60,031 nucleotides of DNA from the NCBI RefSeq assembly GCF_001421515.1, contig NZ_LMKM01000015.1:18321-78351 (forward strand), written 5' to 3'. Source of the stretch: Pedobacter sp. Leaf216 (lineage in GTDB: Bacteria; Bacteroidota; Bacteroidia; Sphingobacteriales; Sphingobacteriaceae). The notes below the pieces were generated by a model. That model did not search any database and was not told the DNA's origin. It saw only the letters and a program-made list of their open reading frames with translations. A program made the translations under genes and the position numbers. This document shows positions 47,201 to 55,552 of this stretch, piece after piece (the stretch's first letter is position 1; each line of letters starts with the position of its first letter).

Positions 47201-47446
47201 ACCAACTGATGAATAAACCAGTGTGGAGGCAGATGATGCTTTGATGGTATAGCGACCATCATTGCCCGATACTGTAGCAGTACTGGTTCCTTTTACTGAT
47301 ATACTTACGCCGGGCAGTGGGCCTCCGGCATCCTTTATTATACCCTGCACAGTTGTATCCTGGGCATGTGTGCTACCAATAGAACAGATTGCAAATACAC
47401 ACAGTGCAATACAGCTCCTAATCAAAAATAATAGTTGTTTTGTCAT
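44210..47446 (-). CDS. SusC/RagA family TonB-linked outer membrane protein
   Basis: A 1078-aa TonB-dependent transporter. I chose the ATG at 47446 (MTKQLLFLIRSC), which gives a signal peptide ending THAQ; the open frame extends 31 codons upstream without support. A carboxypeptidase-regulatory-like domain (about residues 30-110) is followed by a plug with ATQALQGKVAGLNITQNNG and LILIDGMEG, then a 22-strand barrel. No STN domain is present, so regulation by an anti-sigma factor through this protein is unlikely. With SusD it imports oligosaccharides, and the GH43 enzyme downstream suggests beta-1,3-galactan. Confidence 0.95.
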   Translation of the reverse strand: MTKQLLFLIRSCIALCVFAICSIGSTHAQDTTVQGIIKDAGGPLPGVSISVKGTSTATVSGNDGRYTIKASSASTLVYSSVGYAPKEVKLAGLTAQAGIYKIDISLTAANKDLDDVVVVGFGKQKKVNLTGAVSSIDAKAFESRPVVNATQALQGKVAGLNITQNNGSLDASPTINMRGIGTISGNSSASPLILIDGMEGQLNVLNPQDIDNISFLKDASASSIYGSRAAFGVILVTTKRGKSGLTQVNYNNNFRITSPVSLPQQLDSYNFALYYNDASINGGSGARFSPEYLQRIRDYQAGILKSSIAPNTGNVPYWQDGYDFGNDNVDWYKEIYSNHAFSQEHNLSLNGGNDKTTYYLSTNYLDQKGLLKIGEDLYSRYSLAAKINTKISEAVSLNYSTRFLREDYRRPSDLGNGLYANLARQGWPTLPLYDPNGFLYSSPSPALGLRDGGITKNQKDWMYQQLQLVFEPIKGWRTFAEVNYRTRNDFNHYDVQKTYNHDVNGNAYLYNRNSAVFEEGYRENYFNSNIYSEFSKTLAEKHNFKVMGGFQTEMTRLRGLNVSRQGIIVPELPTINTTSGADPDGKIQPPVVNGDYQAYSIAGFFGRLNYDYDGKYLLEANLRYDASSRFRADQRWTYFPSVSVGWNIAREDFVKDNLAFIDVFKFRSSYGSLGNQTTTKNGSPDPYPTYLTLPVATGNGNWLVNGAQPNTASAPGLISSTLTWETVKSLNLGLDFAFFKNRLTGSFDWYNRKTINMLGPATELPVVLGTAVPPTNNTDLKTVGFELELGWADKLKNGLGYSARLQLSDNQTTVTRFPNPSGSLNTYIEGRKLGEIWGYTTIGIAKTQAEMDAHLATSSNGQNFFGSQWAAGDIMYADFNGDGKLDQGNNTQSDSGDKHVIGNFSPRYNFGLDLNVDYKGFDLRVFFQGVLKRDFYTPSAYFFGATDVIWFSTGLKEHLDYFRADPNNPLGQNPDAYYARPIFGTLKNQAVQTRYLQDASYIRLKNLQLGYSLPVPLVKKLGLQKIRVYASGENLWTATKLTKIFDPETIDYQPGDSRSNGNVYPITKALSFGLSVTF

Positions 47447-48027
47447 AAAATAATTAATGATATTGTGAAACTTAAGAAAATGTAAATTCAGGCTGCGGAT
47501 CGTTTTTGAAACATTGGGGACAAAGCATATACTTAGCAACTATTAATAGTGCAGACCTTTTTTCAAAAAAGTGCGGGGAAAAGGCCTTCCGTCTCAAATA
47601 GTGCTTATAATTGGTTAAAATTTTGATAAAAAATGCATTTATCAATTTCATAAGTTAATGCGAAGAAAATTGGATATGAATACCCAATAACCGATATTGG
47701 TTCTCGGCATAACGAGCTGAAGGGTGTAACAATATGCGTTGTATACAGAAGAAAAGAGGTGGAATTGGGAAAAAAGGGGTGGTAAATCGGGCTTTTTGAT
47801 CTGTTAACATAATAAATACCAGATTTGTCGCGAAGATGGAATGAATGATCCTTAATGCGATATAGAGAACTTGACCAAGGCAAAACATGAAACGTTTTGT
47901 ATCGAAGGCCTGTTTATGGAGATTTCAGTTAAAAGGTAGTCATTTCGACAAAAAAAACAGCGAATAGAAAATCTGAAGCACAACTAAAATAGATTATTTG
48001 TTGCACTCAATCCTGTTAAAAAAGCTT
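47447..48027. other. Intergenic region upstream of susC
   Basis: No gene is supported: two overlapping minus-strand open frames near 47605-47888 lack family features. An AAACGTTT palindrome lies at 47890-47897, about 440 bp before susC. No clear promoter was found. A minus-strand TATGCTTTG near 47520 is one base off the -7 spacing. Confidence 0.5.
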
Positions 48028-48906
48028 TTATTTTTTGATACTATATTTTAGGCCCACCTCAAATTCGCCATTGCTGTAGTTTTGCATTTTCGAGGTATTG
48101 GTGGTATATTGAAAAAGAAGAGAAAACTGGTTTTTATAATTGGCACCAAAACCACCGGTAAAACTATTGGTGCTGTGGTAAATGCCATTAAACATGAGTT
48201 TGTTTTCTAAAAACTGAAGATTTATACCAGCATCAAAAATCCCGTCATAATTCTGTACTCCTCTGTACACCAGTTTTGGCTCAATGCTGCTAATTACTTT
48301 ATCGGTAGTAAATTTGTAACCTGCTGCAAAAAAGTAAATCGAACGGTCTACAACGTTTCTCAACACATCTCTTTTAAAAAACCGCTTAAGGTTAGGTAAT
48401 GTGCCTTGTAGCGTTAGTTTATCAGTGCGGTAAGCCACGCCAAAATCGCCATCCAAATACAATTTCCGATCATTAAAAGTGTTCAGTACATCATCATCCA
48501 GGTCGCCCTTTGCCTTCCCAATATCCACCCATTCGTTCATAATACCTGCCGATAGGCCAAAATCCAGAAAGTTGGTTCCACTATTTAAAGGCAAGTGATA
48601 GGCATAGGTTAAGGTTGCCCTTGTTCGGTTAATGGCTCCTGCCCCCTCATTATAAAAAAGCAATCCCAAGCCAACCTTATTATTGGTTAAACCGTAATCG
48701 GCGGTAAGGTACTGGATTTTAGGTGCACCATCTACCCCAACCCATTGCGTTTTAAGGGCAGCATTTAAATTGATTCCTTTTTCTAAACCTGCCATTGCCG
48801 GATTGGCTAAAAACTGATTTTGATAATAGATGCTACCCATTGGGTTAAGCTGGGCATATGCCGATGTACTAAATATAAATAACAGTACGGCTATATAACA
48901 TTTCAT
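48028..48906 (-). CDS. PorP/SprF family type IX secretion protein
   Basis: A 292-aa outer membrane beta-barrel protein. I chose the ATG at 48906 (MKCYIAVLLFIFSTSAYAQ), which gives a clean signal peptide; the longer frame would overlap the upstream gene. NPAMAGLEKGINLN and the pattern of alternating aromatic strands match the PorP/SprF family, members of which are needed to secrete or anchor proteins with type B sorting domains. The gene directly upstream encodes such a protein, so this is probably its dedicated partner. Confidence 0.88.
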   Translation of the reverse strand: MKCYIAVLLFIFSTSAYAQLNPMGSIYYQNQFLANPAMAGLEKGINLNAALKTQWVGVDGAPKIQYLTADYGLTNNKVGLGLLFYNEGAGAINRTRATLTYAYHLPLNSGTNFLDFGLSAGIMNEWVDIGKAKGDLDDDVLNTFNDRKLYLDGDFGVAYRTDKLTLQGTLPNLKRFFKRDVLRNVVDRSIYFFAAGYKFTTDKVISSIEPKLVYRGVQNYDGIFDAGINLQFLENKLMFNGIYHSTNSFTGGFGANYKNQFSLLFQYTTNTSKMQNYSNGEFEVGLKYSIKK

Positions 48907-48919
48907 TTTCCTCACCCTG

Positions 48920-49423
48920 TTATTTTTTATATAAAATTGATATAAACCCCTTAATAGATCCATCTGCACCCAAATCAAGCATGTAGTAATAAGTATCTTC
49001 CATCAATGGTTTCCCATTAAAGTATCCATCCCAGTTATTCTGATAGTTTGTAGTGGCATAAATCAACCTTCCCCCTCTATCAAAAATCGATAGTTTATTG
49101 TTCGGATATTTTTCCAAACCTTTAACTATAAAAAAATCGTTTTTACCATCGCCATTTGGTGTAAGGATATTATTTACAATAGCTACATCTGCATCGGTCT
49201 GCATAATCAGAAAAGGTTGTAAAAAACCCTGTGTCAATGTGGTACTGTTAGATTGAAAAGTTTGTACAACCGCCATTTCTCCAATACTAAAATCATACAG
49301 CTGATTATTGATTTTTCCATAACCACTGGCCGAATTTAAAACATAAGGTAAACTCTGTGCCTTTAAACTATTGCTATAAAAACCGAACAGCAAGAAAATA
49401 AACGGATAGAATATTCTTCTCAT
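48920..49423 (-). CDS. Small secreted protein with CHU_C (type B) sorting domain
   Basis: A 167-aa exported protein. The signal peptide ends LKAQ near residue 23. A short domain (SASGYGKINNQLYDFSIGEM... TQGFLQP) is followed by the gliding-motility/CHU_C domain from about residue 83, with the hallmark LTPNGDGKNDFF. Most CHU_C proteins are long adhesins or enzymes; here the sorting domain has almost no cargo. It lies between the collagen-like gene (6 bp upstream) and the PorP/SprF gene (13 bp downstream). Confidence 0.88.
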   Translation of the reverse strand: MRRIFYPFIFLLFGFYSNSLKAQSLPYVLNSASGYGKINNQLYDFSIGEMAVVQTFQSNSTTLTQGFLQPFLIMQTDADVAIVNNILTPNGDGKNDFFIVKGLEKYPNNKLSIFDRGGRLIYATTNYQNNWDGYFNGKPLMEDTYYYMLDLGADGSIKGFISILYKK

Positions 49424-49429
49424 CTTGCT

Positions 49430-51859
49430 TTAGTTTAAAGAAATCCAGGACGAGCCATCACTTTGGATAGTGTAAGTTTTATTTCCTGTAATGGTTATCA
49501 GGCTCGAATCATCGTTCAATAGAACCGGGTTACTGAGGCTTACATCTCCGGAGGATAAAGCTTTTATGAGTATATAAATTCGTCCCTTGCAAGTTGAGGC
49601 CGCCGGAAGATTAACGGTTACTGCTGCTCCTGCATTTTTTATCCTAACGGTATAATGGCTGGCATCAAGCGTTAATGATCCTGCTGTGGTAAAGGTTAAA
49701 ACGCTTGCCGCAACTGAACCATTTACATTTAAGGTGCTCACATTTGCAGGCGCGTAAGAAGTAGAATTTGCAGCTAAAGTGCCATTTATGGTTAGCGCCC
49801 CTCCGTTTGCTGTAAAATTACCAGCAATTAATGGATAAACTGTATTGGAATTGGCTACAATAAGGCTGTTATTTATATTAGTACTGTTACTTCCAGCATT
49901 ATTTCCGATAAAAATGTTACCTGTACCACTATTTTTTGAGCCTGCTGCATAACCTAATGCGGTATTGTTGTCGCCATTGTTAGCTTCGAGGGCTAAACTA
50001 CCTATGGCAGTATTTGCCACACCTGTTCCATTTGCCATAAGTGTATGCGTACCAATTGCAGTATTATTAGAACCTACAGTATTAATGGCCAATGCCTGCG
50101 AACCAAAACCACTATTATTGATCCCACTAAAGCTACGCTGCAATACCAAATAACCAAAAGCACTGTTTTCGTAACCTGAAATGTTTACTGATAAAGCTTC
50201 GCGGCCAAATGCACTGTTGTAAAAACCAGATACATTTGAGGTAAGCGTTTTATAACCGAAAGATAAATTGGTTTCAGAAGAATTACCCAAACGACCAGAT
50301 TTTAGCCCGTTAACCAAAAAGTTAATGGCAATATCATCAGTATTACCTAAAAAGTTATTGTTCTGGTCGATGTTACCAGTATTTCCTCTTAATGCCCAGG
50401 CATTTGCATTGGCAAAAAGTGTTCTGCTAATCAGCTCAGGCTTACCGGTTGTGGCGTTGGTAATGTAAACCTTATTGGCATCGCTCACTCCATCAGTAGT
50501 TAATTTAGCAAGGTTTACTGAGGCATCAGCCAGTTTTGGTGTGGTTACCGAAGCATCTGCGAGTTGAAGTGTATTAACAGCGGCATCATCAATATTGATA
50601 TTCTTAACCTCTTTATTTCCTATTTTAACTGAAGTTACTGCGCCATTGGCAAGTTTTACTGTTGTTACCGATCCATCTGCAAGCTGAAGTGTATTAACAG
50701 CAGCATCATCGATATTGATATTCTTAACTTCTTTATTTCCGATCTTCATTGAAGTTATTGCACCATCGGCCAGTTTCTGCGTAGTTACAGCAGCATCAGC
50801 GAGTTTTATTGTACTTACTGCTCCTGCATTAATATCAATTACTACATCTTTTAATAAAGCTGATGTGCCATTTGCACTTACACTTAAATCTGTTGAGGTT
50901 AAAGCTTTAGCACCCGCCAATTGATTTACATCCAAAGTTACTGGTTTCCATGCAGATCCATCAAATAAAAGCACCTGGTTATTAACAGGAGTAGCTGCAC
51001 TTAATAATTTACCTTGAATATTGGCTATTGTAGGGTTTGGATAGTTCCCTTTTAAATCACCTCCGGCAACTCCGGTTGAAGGGCCAACCGGACCTACATC
51101 ACCTTTGTCGCCCTTATCTCCCTTATCGCCTTTAACACCTTGTATTCCTTGTAAACCTTGTAAGCCATTTGCTCCCGCCGCACCAGTATCGCCTTTAATT
51201 CCTTGTGGGCCTGTTGCGCCAACTGCTCCCTGCGCACCTGTTGCGCCAGTTAAACCTGTAGGGCCTTGCGCACCTGTTGCTCCAGGCACCCCGGCAGGAC
51301 CTTGTAAACCTACTGGCCCGGCAACCCCAGCAGGACCAGTAGCTCCTGCTGCACCAGTATCACCTTTTATACCTTGCGGACCTACAGCTCCGGCAACTCC
51401 GGCAGGCCCTGCCGGGCCTGTTGCACCTGGATCGCCTTTTGGGCCAATTGGTCCGTTGGCAGCATAAAGTGCATAAGGAACACTTAATAACTGGGCGGTA
51501 CCGGCAAGATTAAAATTACTCCCGTTATCCGGATCAATTTCTACTTTTATAAATTTTAATCCACTAGCCCATGTTACGCCAGCAATTGTACCGCTAACTG
51601 CGGTTGCTCCTGCTGATCCGATGGCTACAGCATATAAACCCAAAGCATTCGTAGTTACATTCCTTACTTCCGAATACTGTGTGGTACCGGTTGAAGATGC
51701 ATCTAATATGCTAATCCGAAGGGAAATGTTTTTGTTTGCTATCGGAGTACCGTTAGCGTTTCTGGCAGCACCTTGATAATTAAACTGCTGTGGGGCCTGC
51801 GCCTTAACAGCTACTGCCAAAACTAAACTTAGCAAAGCAATCAGTAGAAATTTTTTCAT
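49430..51859 (-). CDS. Collagen-like adhesin with YadA-like head repeats
   Basis: An 809-aa secreted fibrous protein. Signal peptide 1-20; a beta-rich N-terminal domain (22-133); 42 uninterrupted Gly-X-Y triplets (136-261), including GPQGIKGDTGAAGA twice; a 40-residue tandem repeat (about 360-450, IGNKEVKNINIDDAAVNTLQ, 120 bp in DNA); then about seven 17-residue repeats of NSAFG..AL / NTAIG..AL type like YadA trimeric heads (about 555-670); and a C-terminal beta-domain. It should form a trimer. It has no recognisable type IX sorting domain of its own, whereas the next gene encodes a nearly free-standing one. Surface attachment role is inferred. Confidence 0.88.
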   Translation of the reverse strand: MKKFLLIALLSLVLAVAVKAQAPQQFNYQGAARNANGTPIANKNISLRISILDASSTGTTQYSEVRNVTTNALGLYAVAIGSAGATAVSGTIAGVTWASGLKFIKVEIDPDNGSNFNLAGTAQLLSVPYALYAANGPIGPKGDPGATGPAGPAGVAGAVGPQGIKGDTGAAGATGPAGVAGPVGLQGPAGVPGATGAQGPTGLTGATGAQGAVGATGPQGIKGDTGAAGANGLQGLQGIQGVKGDKGDKGDKGDVGPVGPSTGVAGGDLKGNYPNPTIANIQGKLLSAATPVNNQVLLFDGSAWKPVTLDVNQLAGAKALTSTDLSVSANGTSALLKDVVIDINAGAVSTIKLADAAVTTQKLADGAITSMKIGNKEVKNINIDDAAVNTLQLADGSVTTVKLANGAVTSVKIGNKEVKNINIDDAAVNTLQLADASVTTPKLADASVNLAKLTTDGVSDANKVYITNATTGKPELISRTLFANANAWALRGNTGNIDQNNNFLGNTDDIAINFLVNGLKSGRLGNSSETNLSFGYKTLTSNVSGFYNSAFGREALSVNISGYENSAFGYLVLQRSFSGINNSGFGSQALAINTVGSNNTAIGTHTLMANGTGVANTAIGSLALEANNGDNNTALGYAAGSKNSGTGNIFIGNNAGSNSTNINNSLIVANSNTVYPLIAGNFTANGGALTINGTLAANSTSYAPANVSTLNVNGSVAASVLTFTTAGSLTLDASHYTVRIKNAGAAVTVNLPAASTCKGRIYILIKALSSGDVSLSNPVLLNDDSSLITITGNKTYTIQSDGSSWISLN
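50530..50770 (-). repeat. 120-bp internal tandem repeat of the collagen-like gene
   Basis: GTGTATTAACAGC(G/A)GCATC begins at about 50569 and again at about 50689, an exact 120-bp period (40 codons). The two units differ mostly at third codon positions, suggesting duplication followed by selection. Confidence 0.75.
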
Positions 51860-51916
51860 GAACGGGATGAGATCTATTTATTTGACCAGAGATATAAATA
51901 TCAGCGGCCAAACGTT

Positions 51917-51945
51917 CAAATCTACCAATTAGTATATCCCATAAA
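51917..51945 (-). promoter_or_regulatory. Candidate promoter of the collagen-like operon
   Basis: TAGATTTG (minus strand, 51917-51924) matches the -7 consensus; TTTA (51942-51945), 17 bp upstream, is a weak -33. The start would be about 50 nt before the gene. Nothing else is seen in 51860-52112 beyond AT-rich sequence. Confidence 0.45.
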
Positions 51946-52112
51946 GGCTACATTACACAAAGGCCTTTTCGAAAATACCTTATTGAAAGTAATTAATTTA
52001 CTATCAAATAGTTACAAAAAATTATATTTTATAATTTTACACGAACATACTATTATGTACTGTTTTATATGTTAAGTACAAATTAATTAATCAATTATTA
52101 TAGCTAGGATTA

Positions 52113-53456
52113 CTATGTTTCGGAGGGGAAAGATATGCCTTTAATGTTGCGGTATAAATCTACTGCATATAAATCAGTCATACCTGAAACAAAATCCAGC
52201 ACGCTTTGGGTGATAGAATAAACATCAGTTAAATCTGTATGGTACTGTTTGGGTATTAGTTTAACCAATTTTTTATAGTAATGGGTATTGTTGTGAATTA
52301 AAGCGGGTACAAACTCTTCTAATAAACCTGCCATAATCTTATACCCTGCTACTTCTTTCTGTATTACAGAAGAGAAATTATAAATGCGTTCTACCGAGAT
52401 TCTTTCTACCTCTTTCCAGGCGGTAATATAGGGTTCGGGTAATAAATCGGTTAAACTTTGGTTTAAATCACCATTTAACAACTTTTCCTGCTCTCTAAAA
52501 AATATACCGGCACACGCATTTGTTAAAGTATTTATTGCCTTTGCCCGTAACAAACCAATTTTTGCATCATCATCTTCATAGTCATTTTTTAAGCGATTTT
52601 CGATAGTTGCTGAGTTTGCAAAAGGCAACAGGTAATTTTTTACTTCTTTGTATGAAAGAATTTTTAAACGGTGCGCATCCTCCAGGTCAATGATGCTGTA
52701 ACAAATATCGTCTGCAGCTTCAACCAAATAAACCAATGGATGACGTTTGTAGATCAGGTATTCGCTTTCTTCCTGCTCCAAATGCAATTCAGTAGCAATT
52801 CGTTTAAAGGTATCGGCCTCCGACTGAAAAAAACCATATTTTTTACGATGCAACAATCCTTTTTGTTTTCCGGCGATAGATGCACAAGGATATTTTGCAA
52901 TTGATGCCAAAGTGGAATAAGTTAGTGCATAGGCATCATTTCCTTTTCCCTTTAAAGGATGCGTAAGGATTCTGATCGCATTGGCGTTTCCTTCAAAATT
53001 GATGAGATCATGCCATTGTGAATCACTCATGTCTTTCTGATAAACACGGCCATCACCATCGGTAAAATACCTTGAAATGGCGGCTTCTCCTGAATGGCCA
53101 AAAGCGGGATTTCCTAAATCATGAGCAAGGGCCGCAGCTGCTACAATATTGCCTACTTCGTTAATTAATGGCACTTCCTTAATCAGTTCAGGATTGTGAA
53201 TCTCTACACTGTTTAAAAAGATATTCGCCATAGAACGGGCTACGCTGGCCACTTCCAGGCTATGCGTTAAACGGTTATGCACAAATACACTCCCTGGCAA
53301 TGGGAAAACCTGGGTTTTATTTTGCAACCTTCTAAATGGAGAAGAAAAAATTAACCGGTCATAATCACGCTGAAAATCAGAACGTGCCCGATCGGTGCTT
53401 GCACCATATTGTTCCTGCCCGTACCGCTTATTAGAAAGTAAATATTTCCATTCCAT
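52113..53456 (-). CDS. dgt: Deoxyguanosinetriphosphate triphosphohydrolase
   Basis: A 447-aa HD-domain enzyme that splits dGTP (and often other dNTPs) into nucleoside and triphosphate. The metal ligands are visible: His65 in NRLTHSLEVA, His112-Asp113 in AHDLGNPAFGHSGE and His121 within the same motif. The length fits the dGTPase family. In some bacteria such enzymes limit phage replication by lowering dNTP pools, but here it stands alone without other defence genes, so housekeeping is the default reading. Confidence 0.92.
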   Translation of the reverse strand: MEWKYLLSNKRYGQEQYGASTDRARSDFQRDYDRLIFSSPFRRLQNKTQVFPLPGSVFVHNRLTHSLEVASVARSMANIFLNSVEIHNPELIKEVPLINEVGNIVAAAALAHDLGNPAFGHSGEAAISRYFTDGDGRVYQKDMSDSQWHDLINFEGNANAIRILTHPLKGKGNDAYALTYSTLASIAKYPCASIAGKQKGLLHRKKYGFFQSEADTFKRIATELHLEQEESEYLIYKRHPLVYLVEAADDICYSIIDLEDAHRLKILSYKEVKNYLLPFANSATIENRLKNDYEDDDAKIGLLRAKAINTLTNACAGIFFREQEKLLNGDLNQSLTDLLPEPYITAWKEVERISVERIYNFSSVIQKEVAGYKIMAGLLEEFVPALIHNNTHYYKKLVKLIPKQYHTDLTDVYSITQSVLDFVSGMTDLYAVDLYRNIKGISFPSET

Positions 53457-53593
53457 TTATCCGTTCGCCTTTAAAATTTGGGCGCAAGTTAAACAAAACG
53501 ATAAAATGGTTAAGCATAAAATTTCAGGTAAAATTCATATTACAATTATTAAAAGATATCACTATATTCGCTACAAAATCAAACAAACAAATA

Positions 53594-54241
53594 ATGAAGA
53601 AAATCTTTTTAACGCTCGCTATCTTGTGCTGCTTTACGGTTTTGACCAAAGCGCAATTTGAAGGCTCGAAGCAAATTTTTGAAAGTCCGAAATTAAAGGA
53701 AACGATCAAAACACAGAAAATTGTAGCCATTTTACCTTTTGAAGTAAAAATCTCCTACAGGAAACAACCAAAAAATTTCAATCCTGATGCCAACAAAAAT
53801 CAGGAAGAATCAATGGCTAAATCGATACAAGCCAGTATGTACACCTTTTTGTTAAGAAAAGCTTCTGATTACACGGTAACTTTTCAGGATGTTGATAAAA
53901 CCAATATCTTATTGAAAAAAGCTGGTGTATTGGGTAAATTAGATGAAACCACTAAAGATGAACTGGCCAAAATACTTGGTGTTGACGCTGTAATTGGCGG
54001 TCGTTTCGAAACTGAACAAACAAAATCTGAAGCTGGTGCAATTGCATCTGCTGTTTTATTTGGGGGTTTTGGTGGCAAATCCGGAACGGGAACAATGTTT
54101 TTAACCATTAACAATGGATCAGACGGCGAGTTGTTATGGCGTTTCTTTAAAACGATGGATGATACCATCATGAGTTCTACCGATGATATGGTAGAAAGGA
54201 TGATGAGAAAGATATCAAGGAATTTTCCTTACAAAAGTTAA
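53594..54241 (+). CDS. Secreted protein with CsgG/LpoB-like fold
   Basis: A 215-aa exported protein, signal peptide 1-20 (ending LTKAQ). The mature part has the strand pattern KIVAILPFEV followed much later by LAKILGVDAVIGGRF, as in CsgG, LpoB and DUF799-type proteins that form small periplasmic alpha/beta domains. A Gly-rich hydrophobic loop (IASAVLFGGFGGKSGTG) follows. Function unknown. It is monocistronic and ended by a strong terminator. Confidence 0.65.
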   Translation: MKKIFLTLAILCCFTVLTKAQFEGSKQIFESPKLKETIKTQKIVAILPFEVKISYRKQPKNFNPDANKNQEESMAKSIQASMYTFLLRKASDYTVTFQDVDKTNILLKKAGVLGKLDETTKDELAKILGVDAVIGGRFETEQTKSEAGAIASAVLFGGFGGKSGTGTMFLTINNGSDGELLWRFFKTMDDTIMSSTDDMVERMMRKISRNFPYKS

Positions 54242-54244
54242 CCC

Positions 54245-54273
54245 AAAGGCAGATAGAAATATCTGCCTTTTTT
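54245..54273 (+). terminator. Rho-independent terminator
   Basis: AAAGGCAGATA and TATCTGCCTTT (54245-54255, 54260-54270) form a perfect 11-bp stem with a GAAA tetraloop, followed by TTT. It lies 4 bp after the stop codon. Confidence 0.92.
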
Positions 54274-54350
54274 GTTACTCCCATATTGCTCCTTCATAAT
54301 AAGCAAACTATTTAGGTCTTAGTCTGTTTTATAACCAAACAGATGATCTT

Positions 54351-54713
54351 ATGAAAACGAGCATTTATAATAAGGAAGAACATATTGAAGGTTATGTAGG
54401 CACTGATGATAAACAATCAGAAAAATCTGATGTACAGAAAGCTTATGAAAAAGGTAATGATACCAATATTATAACCGCTTATGGCAAGGAACCTAGTGAA
54501 CTGATTGAAGGTAATCCATTGGCTAAAGACGGGATGGATAATTCGGGCACTCAAGGAAAAGATACGCTTAGCGATGATGCTTATAACAGCCCGGATAAAC
54601 ACCCAACCTTAGAAAGTGCCGAAAGCCATACCGGAAGTTCATCAGATGATTTTAAAGGTAAATCAGATATTGATGAAACTGATGAAGACCACGCTTTAAA
54701 TACAGGAATATAA
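54351..54713 (+). CDS. Small acidic hydrophilic protein
   Basis: A 120-aa protein with no signal peptide, no membrane segment, very few hydrophobic residues and many Asp, Glu, Ser, Gly and Lys: predicted to be intrinsically disordered, in the style of hydrophilins. It lies 11 bp before the YtxH-like gene and is likely co-transcribed with it. Similar small proteins in soil Bacteroidota appear near general-stress genes, but I recognise no family. Confidence 0.6.
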   Translation: MKTSIYNKEEHIEGYVGTDDKQSEKSDVQKAYEKGNDTNIITAYGKEPSELIEGNPLAKDGMDNSGTQGKDTLSDDAYNSPDKHPTLESAESHTGSSSDDFKGKSDIDETDEDHALNTGI

Positions 54714-54724
54714 TATATAAACTT

Positions 54725-54919
54725 ATGGGATTATTAAAATATGCCATTTTAGGCGCAGCAGCTGTTTATGGTTTTAAATATGCTACGAAAAAAAGAGCTG
54801 TAGACGGTAAATCATTATTAGATGACTTGAAAGATCAGGCTCCTAAATATGTAGACCGGGTTAAAAGTTACGGGGATCAGATTAAAAGAGATTATTCACA
54901 AACAAGTGAACTGTACTGA
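54725..54919 (+). CDS. YtxH-like small membrane protein
   Basis: A 64-aa protein. A short Ala/Gly-rich hydrophobic N terminus (LLKYAILGAAAVYGFKYA) is followed by a charged amphipathic helix (DDLKDQAPKYVDRVKSYGDQ). This layout is like YtxH/YtjA-type stress proteins. It follows the 120-aa hydrophilic protein by 11 bp. Confidence 0.6.
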   Translation: MGLLKYAILGAAAVYGFKYATKKRAVDGKSLLDDLKDQAPKYVDRVKSYGDQIKRDYSQTSELY

Positions 54920-55154
54920 CAAGATCAGGAAATCCGGAAAGACAAACGAAATTGACATTTGTCAATCGAATTATAGAATTCAGAATTGCAATTTGATTTT
55001 AAGTTCTTGAAATTTGCGCCCGCTGTAGGATTCGCGACAAAGATTAACAAAAATCAGAGACTAAACGATTTAAGGGCATTCGCCACTTGATTAACGCATT
55101 TCAGTTGTAGAATCCTAATTAATTCCATCTGCCGGAAAATGCAAAATTATTATT

Positions 55155-55186
55155 AAGGGATTATTCTACATGAATATTCCCTTTTT
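55155..55186. terminator. Hairpin in 54920-55192
   Basis: AAGGGATTATTC and GAATATTCCCTT (55155-55166, 55172-55183) pair with one mismatch, and the + strand continues TTT. It lies between converging small genes and may serve both. The rest of 54920-55154 shows nothing recognisable. Confidence 0.6.
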
Positions 55187-55192
55187 AATCGA

Positions 55193-55471
55193 CTATAAAT
55201 CCTTCCCGCTTATTCCCCTGTCTTTTTCTTTATTTCTATTGCCAATATCTTCATTTTGACTCAAATTGGCATTATTCAATTCCTTATTGATGTTGTGTTT
55301 ACCAACAGTTTTAGTTTTTGCGAGGTGCGCATCATCCGGTTGATCTTTACGTTTAAAATCAGCTCGTTTGTGTCCGTAGGTAGCCTCGCCATTATCCCAC
55401 TCAATATCATCATCATGGCTACCGCCTATCTGAGGATTTACATCTTTATTATTATTATCATTCATTTCCAT
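55193..55471 (-). CDS. Small hydrophilic protein
   Basis: A 92-aa protein of Asn, Asp, Lys and Glu with almost no hydrophobic residues, predicted disordered. Its composition matches the 81-aa gene 81 bp upstream on the same strand and the 120-aa gene on the other side of the hairpin. No family recognised. Confidence 0.55.
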   Translation of the reverse strand: MEMNDNNNKDVNPQIGGSHDDDIEWDNGEATYGHKRADFKRKDQPDDAHLAKTKTVGKHNINKELNNANLSQNEDIGNRNKEKDRGISGKDL

Positions 55472-55552
55472 AGTCGTTGCTATTTAAGATGCTTCTATTT
55501 TTAAGAACAATTGACGATACTAAAAAGTTTATACTAAAATCATTCAGCGTGC

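Noticed and set aside
47447..47539. Longer N terminus for SusC
   Set aside because: The signal peptide begins at MTKQLLFLIRSC; the added residues would bury it.
47605..47888. Two overlapping open frames upstream of susC
   Set aside because: They are in different frames of the same AT-rich spacer, with no signal, domain or start context.
48907..48978. Longer N terminus for the PorP/SprF protein
   Set aside because: It would overlap the CHU_C gene and destroy the signal peptide that starts at 48906.
51105..51467. A Pro-rich + strand frame opposite the collagen-like gene
   Set aside because: It is the antisense shadow of the Gly-X-Y repeat: Gly codons read as Pro on the other strand.
52113..53456. 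dGTPase as part of an antiphage system
   Set aside because: It stands alone with no defence genes or regulator nearby; housekeeping is simpler.
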